Source: Verrucomicrobiota bacterium (GTDB lineage Bacteria; Verrucomicrobiota; Verrucomicrobiia; Opitutales; UBA953). From it: 64,000 bases of DNA. The notes beneath the pieces were generated by a model. That model saw nothing but the letters and a program-made list of their open reading frames with translations, did no database searches and was not told where the DNA came from. A program made the translations under genes and the position numbers. How positions within the stretch are numbered: the first letter of the stretch is position 1; each line of letters starts with the position of its first letter. Of the stretch, positions 1 to 8,362 are shown one piece after another. The DNA lies in NCBI GenBank assembly GCA_030830965.1, contig JAURLX010000011.1, positions 57,763 to 121,762 of the forward strand. Reading direction: 5' to 3'.

Positions 1-456
1 TTCCTCGAACGCCACATCCCCGACGCCCCGGGCCCGGTGGTGAACCACGAAGGCCGCGCGATCGGCACGCACCGCGGGCTCCATCGGTACACGCTGGGCC
101 AGCGCAAGGGCATCGGACTGCCCTCCAACACCGATCACGAGCACTACGTGGTCGTCCGGAAGGACATCGCCACCTCGACCCTGCACGTGGCCTTCGACCG
201 GCCGGGCCTGCCCGACCTGTACGTCGACCGCGCCGAGGCGAAAGGCTTCAGCTGGATCAACGCCCCGCTCTCAGGAGACATCGACGTCCTCGCGCGCATC
301 CGCCACCGCGACCCCGCGACGCCCGCACGCCTGAGCTTCAAGGCCGACGGCACCGCTGAAGCCAGGTTCCAGCAGGCCCAGCGGGGCGTCGCGCCCGGAC
401 AGGTCCTGGCGGTCTACCAAGGCCAGGTGCTGCGCGGCGGAGGGGTCTTTGTTTAG
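1..456 (+). CDS. mnmA: tRNA-specific 2-thiouridylase MnmA, C-terminal part (5' end outside window)
   Basis: The reading frame is open from base 1 and ends at a TAG at 454-456, giving the last 151 residues. The segment beginning FLERHIPDAPGPVVN and running through YTLGQRKGIGLPS is the characteristic motif of the MnmA central and C-terminal barrel, in which the IG..HKG..YT.GQRKG pattern is family-defining. MnmA uses ATP and a persulfide relay to 2-thiolate U34 of Lys, Glu and Gln tRNAs in the cytoplasm. The N-terminal PP-loop and both catalytic cysteines would lie upstream of the window, so activity cannot be judged. The stop is followed by a 94-nt gap to ubiE on the same strand. Confidence 0.93.
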   Translation, partial: FLERHIPDAPGPVVNHEGRAIGTHRGLHRYTLGQRKGIGLPSNTDHEHYVVVRKDIATSTLHVAFDRPGLPDLYVDRAEAKGFSWINAPLSGDIDVLARIRHRDPATPARLSFKADGTAEARFQQAQRGVAPGQVLAVYQGQVLRGGGVFV

Positions 457-550
457 GAGGGGCAGGAAGGCGATGGAGGATGGGGACGGCATGCCGGCGC
501 CGGAACGCCGCCGTCCTTGACCTCCGGGCGCTTCCGCAGACTTTGGACGC

Positions 551-1240
551 ATGCCCGAAGGGTCCGCCGTACGCACGATGTTCTCCGGCATCGCCTCGAG
601 GTATGACCTTGCGAACCGCGTCCTCAGCCTCGGCCTGTGCGTCGGCTGGCGCAACCGCATGGTCGAAGCCGTGAAGGCCTGCGCGCCGGCCGACGTGGCC
701 GACCTGGCCACGGGCAGCGGCGACGTGGCCTTCGCCCTGCGCGCAGCCCTGCCGACCTCCGCCGCAATCACCGGCTATGACTTCTGCGAACCGATGCTGG
801 AGCTCGGCCGCCGGAGGGCCGCCGACGCGGGTGTGCGTCTCGAATTCCGGACCGGGGACTGCATGCGCCTGCCGATCGCCGACGCTTCGTGCGACGCGGT
901 CACCATCGCCTACGGCGTGCGCAATTTCGAGGACCGCGGGCGAGGCCTGCGGGAGCTCCGGCGCGTCGTGAAGCCGGGCGGATCGGTCTTCATCCTGGAA
1001 TTCTCCCGGCCTGACGCCTGGTTCGCCCCGCTGCACTTCATCCACGTGCGCTGCGTCCTTCCTCTCGCCGCCGCCCTGCTCACCGGAGACCTCGGAGCCT
1101 ACCGCTACCTCGGCACCAGCATCGCCGGCTTCCCCGACGCCGAGGGGCTGGCGGATGAACTGAAGGCGGCCGGATTCGGCCGTGTCAGTCACGAACGCAT
1201 GCTTTTCGGCACGGTGGCGCTGCACCGGGCGGTCGCCTGA
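551..1240 (+). CDS. ubiE: UbiE/MenG-type quinone-biosynthesis C-methyltransferase
   Basis: This 229-aa protein is the usual length for demethylmenaquinone/ubiquinone C-methyltransferases. Residues 9-30 (TMFSGIASRYDLANRVLS) carry the family signature around YDxxN and the SLG..WR segment. Residues 51-60 (DLATGSGDVA) form SAM-binding motif I, and residues 120-130 (AYGVRNFEDRG) match the second UbiE signature. The product would methylate demethylmenaquinol (or the ubiquinone precursor) at the membrane surface. Which quinone is used cannot be read from this gene. The ATG at 551 places the YDLAN motif at the expected position; no Shine-Dalgarno is evident. It is followed by tRNA-Arg. Confidence 0.9.
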   Translation: MPEGSAVRTMFSGIASRYDLANRVLSLGLCVGWRNRMVEAVKACAPADVADLATGSGDVAFALRAALPTSAAITGYDFCEPMLELGRRRAADAGVRLEFRTGDCMRLPIADASCDAVTIAYGVRNFEDRGRGLRELRRVVKPGGSVFILEFSRPDAWFAPLHFIHVRCVLPLAAALLTGDLGAYRYLGTSIAGFPDAEGLADELKAAGFGRVSHERMLFGTVALHRAVA

Positions 1241-1294
1241 CTCAAAAAGTCCTTGCCTCAAAAGGCCTGTCGCCTTTGCTGAAACCCTCATCAC

Positions 1295-1369
1295 GGGCCC
1301 GTGGTGAAATGGATATCATAACTGACTACGGATCAGTTGTTTGGGGTTCGAATCCCTACGGGCCCGCCA
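1295..1369 (+). tRNA. tRNA-Arg(ACG)
   Basis: A full cloverleaf can be folded. The acceptor stem GGGCCCG (1295-1301) pairs with CGGGCCC (1359-1365). The anticodon stem ACTGA (1321-1325) pairs with TCAGT (1333-1337) around loop CTACGGA, giving anticodon ACG. The T stem TGGGG (1342-1346) pairs with CCCTA (1354-1358) around TTCGAAT. The discriminator is G1366 and the CCA end is encoded (1367-1369). An A34 anticodon of this kind normally needs TadA to make inosine for reading CGU/CGC/CGA. A stable hairpin follows directly. Confidence 0.96.
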
Positions 1370-1378
1370 CTTTGAGGG

Positions 1379-1403
1379 CGAACCGGAGCAAGGCTCCGGT
1401 TCG
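1379..1403. terminator. Strong inverted repeat after tRNA-Arg, likely bidirectional terminator
   Basis: An 11-bp perfect stem (CGAACCGGAGC at 1379-1389, GCTCCGGTTCG at 1393-1403) closes a 3-nt loop. It sits between the 3' end of tRNA-Arg on the plus strand and the 3' end of kamA on the minus strand, exactly where a shared terminator is expected. The T tract is weak (TTCCCCTT), so the terminator role is inferred from position and stem strength. Confidence 0.65.
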
Positions 1404-1420
1404 TTCCCCTTGGTCGGGCG

Positions 1421-2587
1421 TCAGACGACGGGCCCTGGACGCGGGTCGGGCATCCGCGCTCCGGATGGATAGAAGTAGGAACGGCCCTCGAAATTGCGCA
1501 GCTCCACGACCCCGTCCTGGATCGCCTGGACGTAGGCCGGATTGACCGGCACCTTGCCCCCGCCGCCGGGCGCATCGATCACGAACTGCGGGACGGCGTA
1601 CCCCGTGGTATGCCCACGCAGGGAGCGTATGATCTCGATGCCGCGCTCCACGGGCACCCGAAGGTGCGAGGATCCCTCGATCAGGTCGCAGGCGTAGAGA
1701 TAGTAAGGTCGGACGCGTATCATGAGCAGCCGGTGGACCAACGAGCGCATCACCTCCTCGTCGTCGTTGACGCCGCGGAGCAGCACCGACTGGTTGCCCA
1801 GGGGCACGCCCGCGAAGGAGAGTCGGTCGCAGGCGGCCGCGAGCTCGGCCGTGACCTCCCGCGGATGATTGACATGGATGCTGAGCCAGACCGGGCCGTG
1901 GCGCCGGAGCACCTCGCAGAGCGCGGGCGTCACACGCTGCGGCAGGAACACCGGGATACGCGAGCCGATGCGGATGAACTCCACATGCGGGATCGCGCGA
2001 AGCCGGCCCAGGAGGTGGTCGAGCTTGGCGTCAGAGAGGAGCAGCGGGTCGCCGCCGGAGAGGAGCACGTCGCGGATCTCCGGATGGGCGGCGACATATT
2101 CGAGCCCCTTCTCCAGCTCGGGATGGAAATCGTAGGCCTGGGCGTTGGAGACCAGCCGGCTCCGCGTGCAGTAGCGGCAGTAGGCCGCGCAGCGGTCGGT
2201 GACGAGGAACAGAACGCGGTCGGGGTAGCGATGCACGATGCCGGGGACCGGCATCGTGGACTCCTCGCCCACGGGGTCGGGCGACTCGCCGGGGGCGACC
2301 TCGGACTCCTCGACGCGGGGGATGACCTGACGGCGGACCGGACAGGCCGGGTCGTCGGGATCAATCAGGTTGAAGAAGTGGGGCGTGATCGCGAGGGATA
2401 GCCTGCCGGGGGCGAACAGGCAGCCGGCACGTTCCTCCGGCGAGAGGCGGAGCATCGACTCCAGCTGGTCGAGCGAGGTGATCCGGTTGCGCAGCTGCCA
2501 GTGCCAGTCGTCCCATTCCGCGGCGGGCACGTCGGCCCAGCGGCCCTGTCCAGAGTGCCAGCGGTCGCGTCGGTCGTCAGGAAACAT
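1421..2587 (-). CDS. kamA: L-lysine 2,3-aminomutase (radical SAM, PLP)
   Basis: This 388-aa protein matches the KamA family. It interconverts L-alpha-lysine and L-beta-lysine using a [4Fe-4S]/SAM radical and PLP. The cluster cysteines form CxxxCxxC at residues 133, 137 and 140 (CAAYCRYC). The PLP lysine lies in DAPGGGGK (K345). The two aspartates that bind the substrate side-chain amine in clostridial KamA appear conserved (D301 in CDL, D338 in IDAPG), which favours lysine over glutamate as substrate. The start is placed at MFPDDRRDRW because earlier in-frame residues look like noncoding arginine/serine-rich sequence. It is the last gene of a minus-strand trio. EpmB-type EF-P modification is a less likely alternative. 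Confidence 0.85.
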   Translation of the reverse strand: MFPDDRRDRWHSGQGRWADVPAAEWDDWHWQLRNRITSLDQLESMLRLSPEERAGCLFAPGRLSLAITPHFFNLIDPDDPACPVRRQVIPRVEESEVAPGESPDPVGEESTMPVPGIVHRYPDRVLFLVTDRCAAYCRYCTRSRLVSNAQAYDFHPELEKGLEYVAAHPEIRDVLLSGGDPLLLSDAKLDHLLGRLRAIPHVEFIRIGSRIPVFLPQRVTPALCEVLRRHGPVWLSIHVNHPREVTAELAAACDRLSFAGVPLGNQSVLLRGVNDDEEVMRSLVHRLLMIRVRPYYLYACDLIEGSSHLRVPVERGIEIIRSLRGHTTGYAVPQFVIDAPGGGGKVPVNPAYVQAIQDGVVELRNFEGRSYFYPSGARMPDPRPGPVV

Positions 2588-2630
2588 GCTTTCGGCGGAT
2601 GGTGAGGGGAACCGGGCGAGGGGCAAACGC

Positions 2631-3446
2631 TCAGCCGTTTTCCGAGGGCGGGCGGTGACGGCTCCAGACGAAAGGCGCCTTGAGCTGGGCGAGGAAGCCC
2701 TCGGGCATCGCCTCCGTAATGCCGAAGTCATCAGGCATCCGATCGCGCGGCATGTAGTAGGTGCCGAAGAGCAGGTCCCAGACGGGCAGCAGGCCGGCGA
2801 AGTTCTTGTCGACGGCGGCCGGGTCCTTGGAGTGGTGCCAGCGGTGGAAGACCGGGGTGGCGACGACGGCCCGCAGCGGTCCGAAGTCCCAGTTGAGATT
2901 GGCGTGGAGGAAGATCGCGTAGAGCGTGAGCGCCGGAGCCACGGAGACGGCGACCACAGGATTGAAGCCGACGAGGATGAGGGGCGTCACCTGGACGAGA
3001 TTGTTGACGAGTTCGTTCACCGGATGGACGCGCACGCTGCCGAGCCAGTCGAGCTCCTCGGAGCTGTGGTGCACCGCATGGAAGGGCCAAAGGCGCCCCG
3101 TGTGGAAGGCGCGGTGCATCCAGTAGCCGATGAAATCGGCCAGCAGGTAGAGCTCGGCGGTCTGCAGCCAGAGCGGCTGAGACGCGACCGGGCCGTGGCC
3201 CTGGTAGGGGCCGGGCGCGAAGGCCGATTTCTCCACGAATCCGAACGCGACCAGCAGGACCGCGGGGACAACCACCAGCAGGCGCGTGAAGAGCTTCATC
3301 CCCGAGGCGAGGAAAAGGTAGAGCACATCCGTGAGAAACCCTCGACGGAAGAAAGCCTGCGGACGGGCGGCCCCGGCGAGCTTCTCCAGGAGAAAGAAGG
3401 CCGACCCCAGGACCAGCAGGCCGATCAGGGGCTTGACCGGATTCAC
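2631..3446 (-). CDS. Sterol desaturase / fatty-acid hydroxylase family membrane protein
   Basis: This 271-aa integral membrane di-iron enzyme has the three histidine clusters of the family: HRAFH (residues 111-115), HAVHH (123-127) and HRWHH (201-205). Hydrophobic helices lie near residues 5-20, 40-70, 95-110 and 150-185. Such enzymes hydroxylate or desaturate lipid chains or sterol-like and carotenoid substrates at the membrane; the substrate here is unknown. The start is taken as GTG at 3446 because it overlaps the upstream stop as GTGA, indicating translational coupling to the DUF1080 gene, and because the longer frame upstream is arginine-rich shadow of that gene. kamA begins 43 nt downstream. 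Confidence 0.85.
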   Translation of the reverse strand: MNPVKPLIGLLVLGSAFFLLEKLAGAARPQAFFRRGFLTDVLYLFLASGMKLFTRLLVVVPAVLLVAFGFVEKSAFAPGPYQGHGPVASQPLWLQTAELYLLADFIGYWMHRAFHTGRLWPFHAVHHSSEELDWLGSVRVHPVNELVNNLVQVTPLILVGFNPVVAVSVAPALTLYAIFLHANLNWDFGPLRAVVATPVFHRWHHSKDPAAVDKNFAGLLPVWDLLFGTYYMPRDRMPDDFGITEAMPEGFLAQLKAPFVWSRHRPPSENG

Positions 3447-4234
3447 TTCTCGAGGACCCAGACGTTGCGGAACTCGACGGGGTCGCCGTGCCACTGCAGG
3501 CCGAGCGGCAGTCGATCGGCATGGGCCTTGTAAGGCAGGACCTTGCGATGGGTGCTGGGCCCGATGTATTCCGTCCCGTCCTGCACCTTGACCCCGTTCA
3601 TCACGACCGTGATGCGGGCGGGGGATTCGAGCGAGCCGTCGGCCTTGAAGCGAGGCGCGGTGAAGTCGATGTCGTAACTGTTCCAGTCGCGCGAAGGCAG
3701 GCACGCGTTGAACAGCGGCGGCTGCTGGCCGTAGACCGCGGCGGTCATGCCGTCGGCGTAGGTCTCGGTCTTCCAGCAGTCGAGGACCTGCAGCTCATAG
3801 GTCTTCTGGAAGAAGATGCCGCTGTTGGAGTTACCCTGGCTCTTCTTCTTGGGGTCGGCGTCGTAGCCCTTGGCGGAGCGCCATTCTGCGTGCAGGCGGA
3901 CCGAGCCGAAGGAGCGCTTGGTGCGGATGGAGTTGCCGCGGGCGACCATGGCGCCGTCCTGCACGTCCCAGACGGATGGGTTCGGCATCTTCTTGGTGGG
4001 AGCCGCGTCGGGCTCCCATTCGGCGGCGGCGTCCTTGCCGCCGAAGAGCACGACCGCGCCGGCGGGGGGAGGCGTGGTGTCGCACTTCAGCTGCTCGCGC
4101 GAGGCCCGGGGCGGCTGCGGACGCTCGATGTCATGCACCTTCCATTTCTGTCCGGGAATGACGGGCGTGTCGGAATAGCCCTCCGCGGCGAAGAGGCTGG
4201 CGGCGGCGAGAGGAAGGATGAGCAGGGATCGCAT
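3443..4234 (-). CDS. Secreted DUF1080 (3-keto-disaccharide hydrolase-like) protein
   Basis: This 263-aa protein starts with a signal peptide (MRSLLILPLAAASLFAAEG). The body shows the DUF1080 concanavalin-like fold: VVLFGGKDAAAEW, VQDGAMVARG, a central NSNSGIFFQKTYELQVLD strand with the family SGI(F/Y) motif, and a C-terminal GLQWHGDPVEFRNVWV strand. DUF1080 proteins are abundant in Verrucomicrobiota and Planctomycetes. Some hydrolyse 3-keto-glycosides and others may simply bind sugar, so activity is unproven. It is first in a coupled minus-strand group with the desaturase-like gene (GTGA overlap) and possibly kamA. Confidence 0.85.
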   Translation of the reverse strand: MRSLLILPLAAASLFAAEGYSDTPVIPGQKWKVHDIERPQPPRASREQLKCDTTPPPAGAVVLFGGKDAAAEWEPDAAPTKKMPNPSVWDVQDGAMVARGNSIRTKRSFGSVRLHAEWRSAKGYDADPKKKSQGNSNSGIFFQKTYELQVLDCWKTETYADGMTAAVYGQQPPLFNACLPSRDWNSYDIDFTAPRFKADGSLESPARITVVMNGVKVQDGTEYIGPSTHRKVLPYKAHADRLPLGLQWHGDPVEFRNVWVLEK

Positions 4235-4383
4235 GGGATGACGGCAGATTGGAGGCAGGGCTGCCTTTCGGGAAGGATGAAGCCGTCGACGACCGCGGAA
4301 TAGGGCGAGAAAAAGGCCTTTTGTGGCCCCTCAGACCCCCTCTTCCCTTGCCCTGCCCCCGACCATGCCCCAATTTCGCCCCC

Positions 4384-5352
4384 ATGTCCGCGCCGAAGCC
4401 CCGCTTCACCCTGGAGTTCGAGAAGCCGATCCGGGAACTGGAAGACAAGATCGCCTCCCTCCGCGCCACCTCGGAGTCGGCCGGCATGAACGTCTCCAAG
4501 GAGGTCCGCTCGCTGGAGACCAAGCTGGAAAGGACACGGCGCGAAGTGTACGGCAACCTGAGCCCATGGCAGCGGGTGCAGCTCGCCCGCCACCCCCGCC
4601 GGCCTTACGCGCTCGACTACATCGGGATGCTCTTCGACGACTTTCAGGAGCTGCATGGAGACCGCCTGTTCATGGACGACGAGTCCACGGTCGGCGGCAC
4701 CGCCTTCTTCGAGGGTCGTCCTGTGATGGTCATCGGCCAGCAGAAGGGCCGCGACACCAAGGAGAACCTCCGCCGGAACTTCGGCTGCCCGAATCCCGAA
4801 GGCTACCGCAAGGCCCTGCGGCTCATGCGTCTGGCCGACAACTTCGGCCTGCCGGTCGTCACCCTGGTCGACACCCCTGGCGCGTTCCCGGGCATCGGCT
4901 CCGAGGAGCGCCATGTCGCGGAGGCGATCGCCGTCAATCTGCGCGAAATGAGCAGACTCCGGGTACCCGTGGTCACGTTCGTGATCGGCGAGGGCGGTTC
5001 CGGAGGCGCGCTGGGGATCGCGGTCTCGGACCGGGTCTACATCCTCGAGAACGCCTACTATTCCGTGATCTCGCCCGAAGGCTGCGCGGCCATCCTCTTC
5101 AAGGACCGGATCCACGCGCCCAAGGCCGCCGAAGCCCTGCGCCTCGACTCCGCAAGCCTGCTGCGCCTCGGCGTGGTGGACGGCGTCGTGAAGGAGCCCC
5201 TCGGGGGCGCGCAGGAGAATCCCGCTGCGGCGGGCTCGAGCATCCGCAAGACGCTGCGAGGCGCGCTCGCCGAGCTCAGCAAGCTCAGCGCACCCAAGCT
5301 CACCGCGGGACGCTATGCGAAGTTCCGCCGGATGGGCGTCTACGCCGAGTGA
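4384..5352 (+). CDS. accA: Acetyl-CoA carboxylase carboxyltransferase subunit alpha
   Basis: This 322-aa protein is the standard AccA length. Its N-terminal helical region begins FTLEFEKPIRELEDKI, followed by the LARHPRRPYALDYI signature. The crotonase-like core contains GCPNPEGYRKALRLM, LVDTPGAFPGIGSEE and VIGEGGSGGALGI, all diagnostic of AccA. With AccD it transfers carboxyl from carboxybiotin to acetyl-CoA to make malonyl-CoA in the first committed step of fatty-acid synthesis. accD and accBC are not in this window. The ATG at 4384 gives the normal N-terminus; the longer upstream frame is proline/arginine-rich and unlike the family. It converges with the pseudopilin operon only 15 nt away. 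Confidence 0.96.
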   Translation: MSAPKPRFTLEFEKPIRELEDKIASLRATSESAGMNVSKEVRSLETKLERTRREVYGNLSPWQRVQLARHPRRPYALDYIGMLFDDFQELHGDRLFMDDESTVGGTAFFEGRPVMVIGQQKGRDTKENLRRNFGCPNPEGYRKALRLMRLADNFGLPVVTLVDTPGAFPGIGSEERHVAEAIAVNLREMSRLRVPVVTFVIGEGGSGGALGIAVSDRVYILENAYYSVISPEGCAAILFKDRIHAPKAAEALRLDSASLLRLGVVDGVVKEPLGGAQENPAAAGSSIRKTLRGALAELSKLSAPKLTAGRYAKFRRMGVYAE

Positions 5353-5367
5353 TCCTGCGGACGGGGT

Positions 5368-6690
5368 TCAGCCCCCGTTGCCCAGAAGACGCACGTAGCG
5401 GGTGTACGTCCGGCCGTTCTGGAACACGATGCGACGGAAGTCGGCCGAGCTCGAGAGCGTGGAGTTGCCGCCGAGATGCTGGAGCGCCCTCAGCTCCTTG
5501 GAGCCCTCGGGCGTGAGCACCGTGAGCGAGATCTCGACCGCACGGAGCGAGTAGGGGAGATAGGGGAGCTTGCCCGCGGTCACGGTCGACGTGGGGCCGA
5601 AGCTGTCCGGATACATGCGGTCCGAGCAGACCCTCAGCCGGGAGACGAAGTTGTCCATGGGCTGGATGCCCGTGGGGTTCCCGGCTTGAAGGGCGGGCGC
5701 GCCGGCCGTGGCGTATCGGATCGCCGCGTCGCGCACCGAGCCCTTGGTGGTGGCCGTCCTGAAGGCAGCCGCATATCCGCCCAGCGCGGTTGAGCCGAAC
5801 TTCTGGCCCGTGCTGTCCAGGGCGGCGTTATTTCCGACCATGAGCACGGGTCTTAGCATCTGCGGCGCGCGCCCCGCGGGGTCGGAAAGCACGCCGGCGG
5901 GAGCGGTGGCGGGAAGGGACGACGAGCACCAGAATATCAGGTTCATCGCCACGATGTTGGAGCCGATGAAGTTTTGGTCGTCCAGGGTCCAGCAGGGCGG
6001 GGTCGCGATGATGCTGTCATTCAGCAGCACCTTGGTCTGGAACTGTCCGCCAGTGTCTGAGGCCGCGTAGTTGGGCACGCGACGGACGCCCCCCGTCCAA
6101 TAGTCCCACGGCTGGGCTGGGGCGGCGTTGGACAGGATGACCGGAAGGGCCTCGGAGAACGTGCTCTCCGGATCGATCATGGTGCGGTAGACACCGTAGA
6201 CCCGCTGGATGAGCTCGCCAGGCATGTCGAAGGGGGAGCGGTGTCCGATGCGATAGGCGACGGCGCAGACATCGCCCCTGAGCGGCTGCCGCACCCCGCC
6301 GCTGCGCTCCGGAGACCACCGGGGACGGTCGGAAGGAGACGAAAAAAGCATCACGATCGGGGCATCGGACGGGCGAAGATTGCCGGGCACGGGCGGCGCC
6401 CCCGTGAGGCCCGCGGCCACAGGTGAGCTGGCCCCCGTGGGGAGCACGACCTCCATCCAGCAACGTCCGTCGGGACGGATCACCGCCGTCTGGAAATCAT
6501 TCTCCATGGCGTCCAGCACGCTGCGGGCCTCGGACTGGGTGGAGAGATCCGCGACGGCGCGGTCGTAGGCCCGGAAGGTGTCGCTGGCCACGCTGACCAC
6601 CGCCAGGACGATGACCACCATGATGACGGTGGCGACAAGGACCTCGATCAGGGTGAAGCCGCGCCGGAGGATGGATTGTTCTTTTTTCAT
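5368..6690 (-). CDS. Pseudopilin, GspJ-like (Verru_Chthon cassette C-like)
   Basis: This 440-aa protein has a type IV prepilin leader: a short basic segment MKKEQSILRRG followed by FTLIEVLVATVIMVV, with the prepilin peptidase site after the Gly and Glu at mature position 5. The rest is a large, mostly polar extracytoplasmic domain, roughly twice the size of a typical GspJ. It starts at ATG 6690, overlapping the stop of the preceding pseudopilin gene as ATGA. The set of four adjacent pseudopilins resembles the 'Verru_Chthon cassette' proteins described for Verrucomicrobiota, where this one would correspond to protein C; that match is from memory of the family descriptions. The function of such cassettes is unknown. 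Confidence 0.75.
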   Translation of the reverse strand: MKKEQSILRRGFTLIEVLVATVIMVVIVLAVVSVASDTFRAYDRAVADLSTQSEARSVLDAMENDFQTAVIRPDGRCWMEVVLPTGASSPVAAGLTGAPPVPGNLRPSDAPIVMLFSSPSDRPRWSPERSGGVRQPLRGDVCAVAYRIGHRSPFDMPGELIQRVYGVYRTMIDPESTFSEALPVILSNAAPAQPWDYWTGGVRRVPNYAASDTGGQFQTKVLLNDSIIATPPCWTLDDQNFIGSNIVAMNLIFWCSSSLPATAPAGVLSDPAGRAPQMLRPVLMVGNNAALDSTGQKFGSTALGGYAAAFRTATTKGSVRDAAIRYATAGAPALQAGNPTGIQPMDNFVSRLRVCSDRMYPDSFGPTSTVTAGKLPYLPYSLRAVEISLTVLTPEGSKELRALQHLGGNSTLSSSADFRRIVFQNGRTYTRYVRLLGNGG

Positions 6691-7505
6691 CGGCTGATGA
6701 CGATGTTCTGCACGAGCAGGGGCGTCTCCTCGCGTGACTTGAACACGGCGGGGGCGCTGTAGTCGTGAGGGAAGAACTCGGCCACGACCGGCAGGTAGGC
6801 CAGGGCGTAGCGGTTCGGGTCGGGGTTGAGAGGCGTGCCCACGGCCCACCTCGCCGTCGCCGAAGGCTCGCCGGTCGCAGGGTCTATCTCGTGCCGCTGG
6901 CCCACCAGCAGCTTGGAGAGCGTCAGTCGGACCCGCATCGGCGTACCGATGACATTGCGCCCGTTCGCCATGAAGGGGTTGAAGTCGTCGCCTTGGCAGG
7001 CGGCCACCTCCATCACGGCGGGGTTGGAGTTGAGATTGTAGACAAGGGAGGCGGCCGCCCCCTGCGCGTCGGCGGGCGCGATCACAAGCTTGCGCTCATA
7101 CACGTACAGCCAGACCGCACGGGCTGGGGACGTATCGCTCGCTCCAGCCAGCAGGCGGTAGACGATGTCGAAGTTGGAGGCAGGAATCGTGGGCACCGGG
7201 TCCAAGGCGGTGTTCCCCTGCGGGAGGTAGAAAGTTCCCGCCGGCTGGGTGGGGCTGGCGGCGGCAGGGGTGGAGGGGGGCACGAGCCACAGGATGCCGC
7301 GCGGATTGTCCAGGGCGCCGACCAGCCGGGTGACGCCTGCGAGCGCGCGGTTCGTCTGCATGATGTCGTCGACCTGCTGGAACGTAGAGCCGAGGATCCC
7401 GACCAGGGACAGGATGGCGATGCCGACTATGCCGATGGCCAGGGTGACCTCGATGAGGGAAAAACCGCCGCGGCGGGGCGGGGGTGCGACTTGGAGAGGG
7501 GTCAT
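6687..7505 (-). CDS. Pseudopilin, GspI-like (Verru_Chthon cassette B-like)
   Basis: This 272-aa protein has a prepilin leader (MTPLQVAPPPRRGG then FSLIEVTLAIGIVG), with cleavage expected after the second Gly, and the conserved Glu at mature position 5. One N-terminal hydrophobic helix is followed by a globular secreted domain. It overlaps both neighbours by four bases (ATGA at 7502-7505 and at 6687-6690), so the group is translated as a coupled unit. The position after a GspG/GspH-like pair and before a GspJ-like protein mirrors type II secretion minor-pilin order, though no ATPase, secretin or inner-membrane platform gene is nearby. Confidence 0.75.
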   Translation of the reverse strand: MTPLQVAPPPRRGGFSLIEVTLAIGIVGIAILSLVGILGSTFQQVDDIMQTNRALAGVTRLVGALDNPRGILWLVPPSTPAAASPTQPAGTFYLPQGNTALDPVPTIPASNFDIVYRLLAGASDTSPARAVWLYVYERKLVIAPADAQGAAASLVYNLNSNPAVMEVAACQGDDFNPFMANGRNVIGTPMRVRLTLSKLLVGQRHEIDPATGEPSATARWAVGTPLNPDPNRYALAYLPVVAEFFPHDYSAPAVFKSREETPLLVQNIVISR

Positions 7506-8362
7506 TTCTTGAGAAGGTCGGTGTCCATCTCCTCGGGTCCGGTGGTCAGGGAGACCTCGCCGCTCGGACGGAGGGCGACCGCGGAGAACTGCGACTCGTT
7601 GGCTACGTCAAGCACGGCGCCGCTGCCGCTGCCGGGACGCAAAGCACCGGTCGCCAGCACAAGCATGACGCGTCCGAGGTGTCCGGACTGTCCGGAGGGC
7701 TGGATTTCGACGTAATACCAGGTCCGCCCGCCCATGGCGGCCGTCATGCCGGAAAGAGGGGTGGGCTGGTTCAGCGCGGCGAACGTCATCCGCGGCGGGC
7801 CGGCCGAGACATCCAGGGACGAAGCCCCCGGACTGTCCGCGAGGTCTCCGATGATGGAGCGGCGCGTGTTGGCCCCGGCTCCCCAGCCGGGAGGAAGGTT
7901 GACCGTGGTGGTCGAGTCGGAGGCGGGCGGGACGAAATAGACGCCCTGCGGAAGACGCACAGGGTCCTCGGGAGCGAGCCACTTGTAGCGGGTGTCGGTG
8001 GTCGCGATCGTGTTCGGGTCGGTGGCGCCCGCATCGGCCGCCGAAACGGAGCCGACGGCCACCACCACGGTGCGGAGATGTCCGTCAAGGTCCGCGGGGT
8101 CGTTGAGAATCAGCAGCCTGTAACGCGGATTGAAGGGGATGCCGGCGCCCACGTTGCCGCGGTTCATGAGAGCCATGGCCCTGACGGTCCGCAGCGAGGT
8201 GGAGACGACACGCTGGGCCGCGGGGAGGCCGCCACCGTCGCCCGGGCTCAGGCTGAGGAAGAGGCCCGAGATGAGCAGAATGATGGTGATCACCACGAGG
8301 AGCTCGATGAGCGTGAACCCCGGCCGGGCCGGGCGGGTGACGGCTGCGGAAGGCATGCTCAC
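7502..8362 (-). CDS. Pseudopilin, GspH-like (Verru_Chthon cassette D-like)
   Basis: This 286-aa protein has a class III signal: RPARPG followed by FTLIELLVVITIILLISG, with Glu5 present. The secreted domain begins with an ordered stretch (PAAQRVVSTSLRTVRAMAL) that resembles the helix of minor pseudopilins. The start is GTG at 8362, overlapping the upstream stop (GTGA); an ATG at 8356 is an alternative that would also retain the full leader. It is the second gene of the coupled pseudopilin operon. The role is probably structural, as a tip or minor subunit of a short pseudopilus. Confidence 0.75.
   Translation of the reverse strand: MSMPSAAVTRPARPGFTLIELLVVITIILLISGLFLSLSPGDGGGLPAAQRVVSTSLRTVRAMALMNRGNVGAGIPFNPRYRLLILNDPADLDGHLRTVVVAVGSVSAADAGATDPNTIATTDTRYKWLAPEDPVRLPQGVYFVPPASDSTTTVNLPPGWGAGANTRRSIIGDLADSPGASSLDVSAGPPRMTFAALNQPTPLSGMTAAMGGRTWYYVEIQPSGQSGHLGRVMLVLATGALRPGSGSGAVLDVANESQFSAVALRPSGEVSLTTGPEEMDTDLLKK

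Noticed and set aside
2588..2731. Longer N-terminus for lysine 2,3-aminomutase
   Set aside because: The extra 48 residues are Arg/Ser-rich and overlap the desaturase-like gene; MFPDD start matches expectation.
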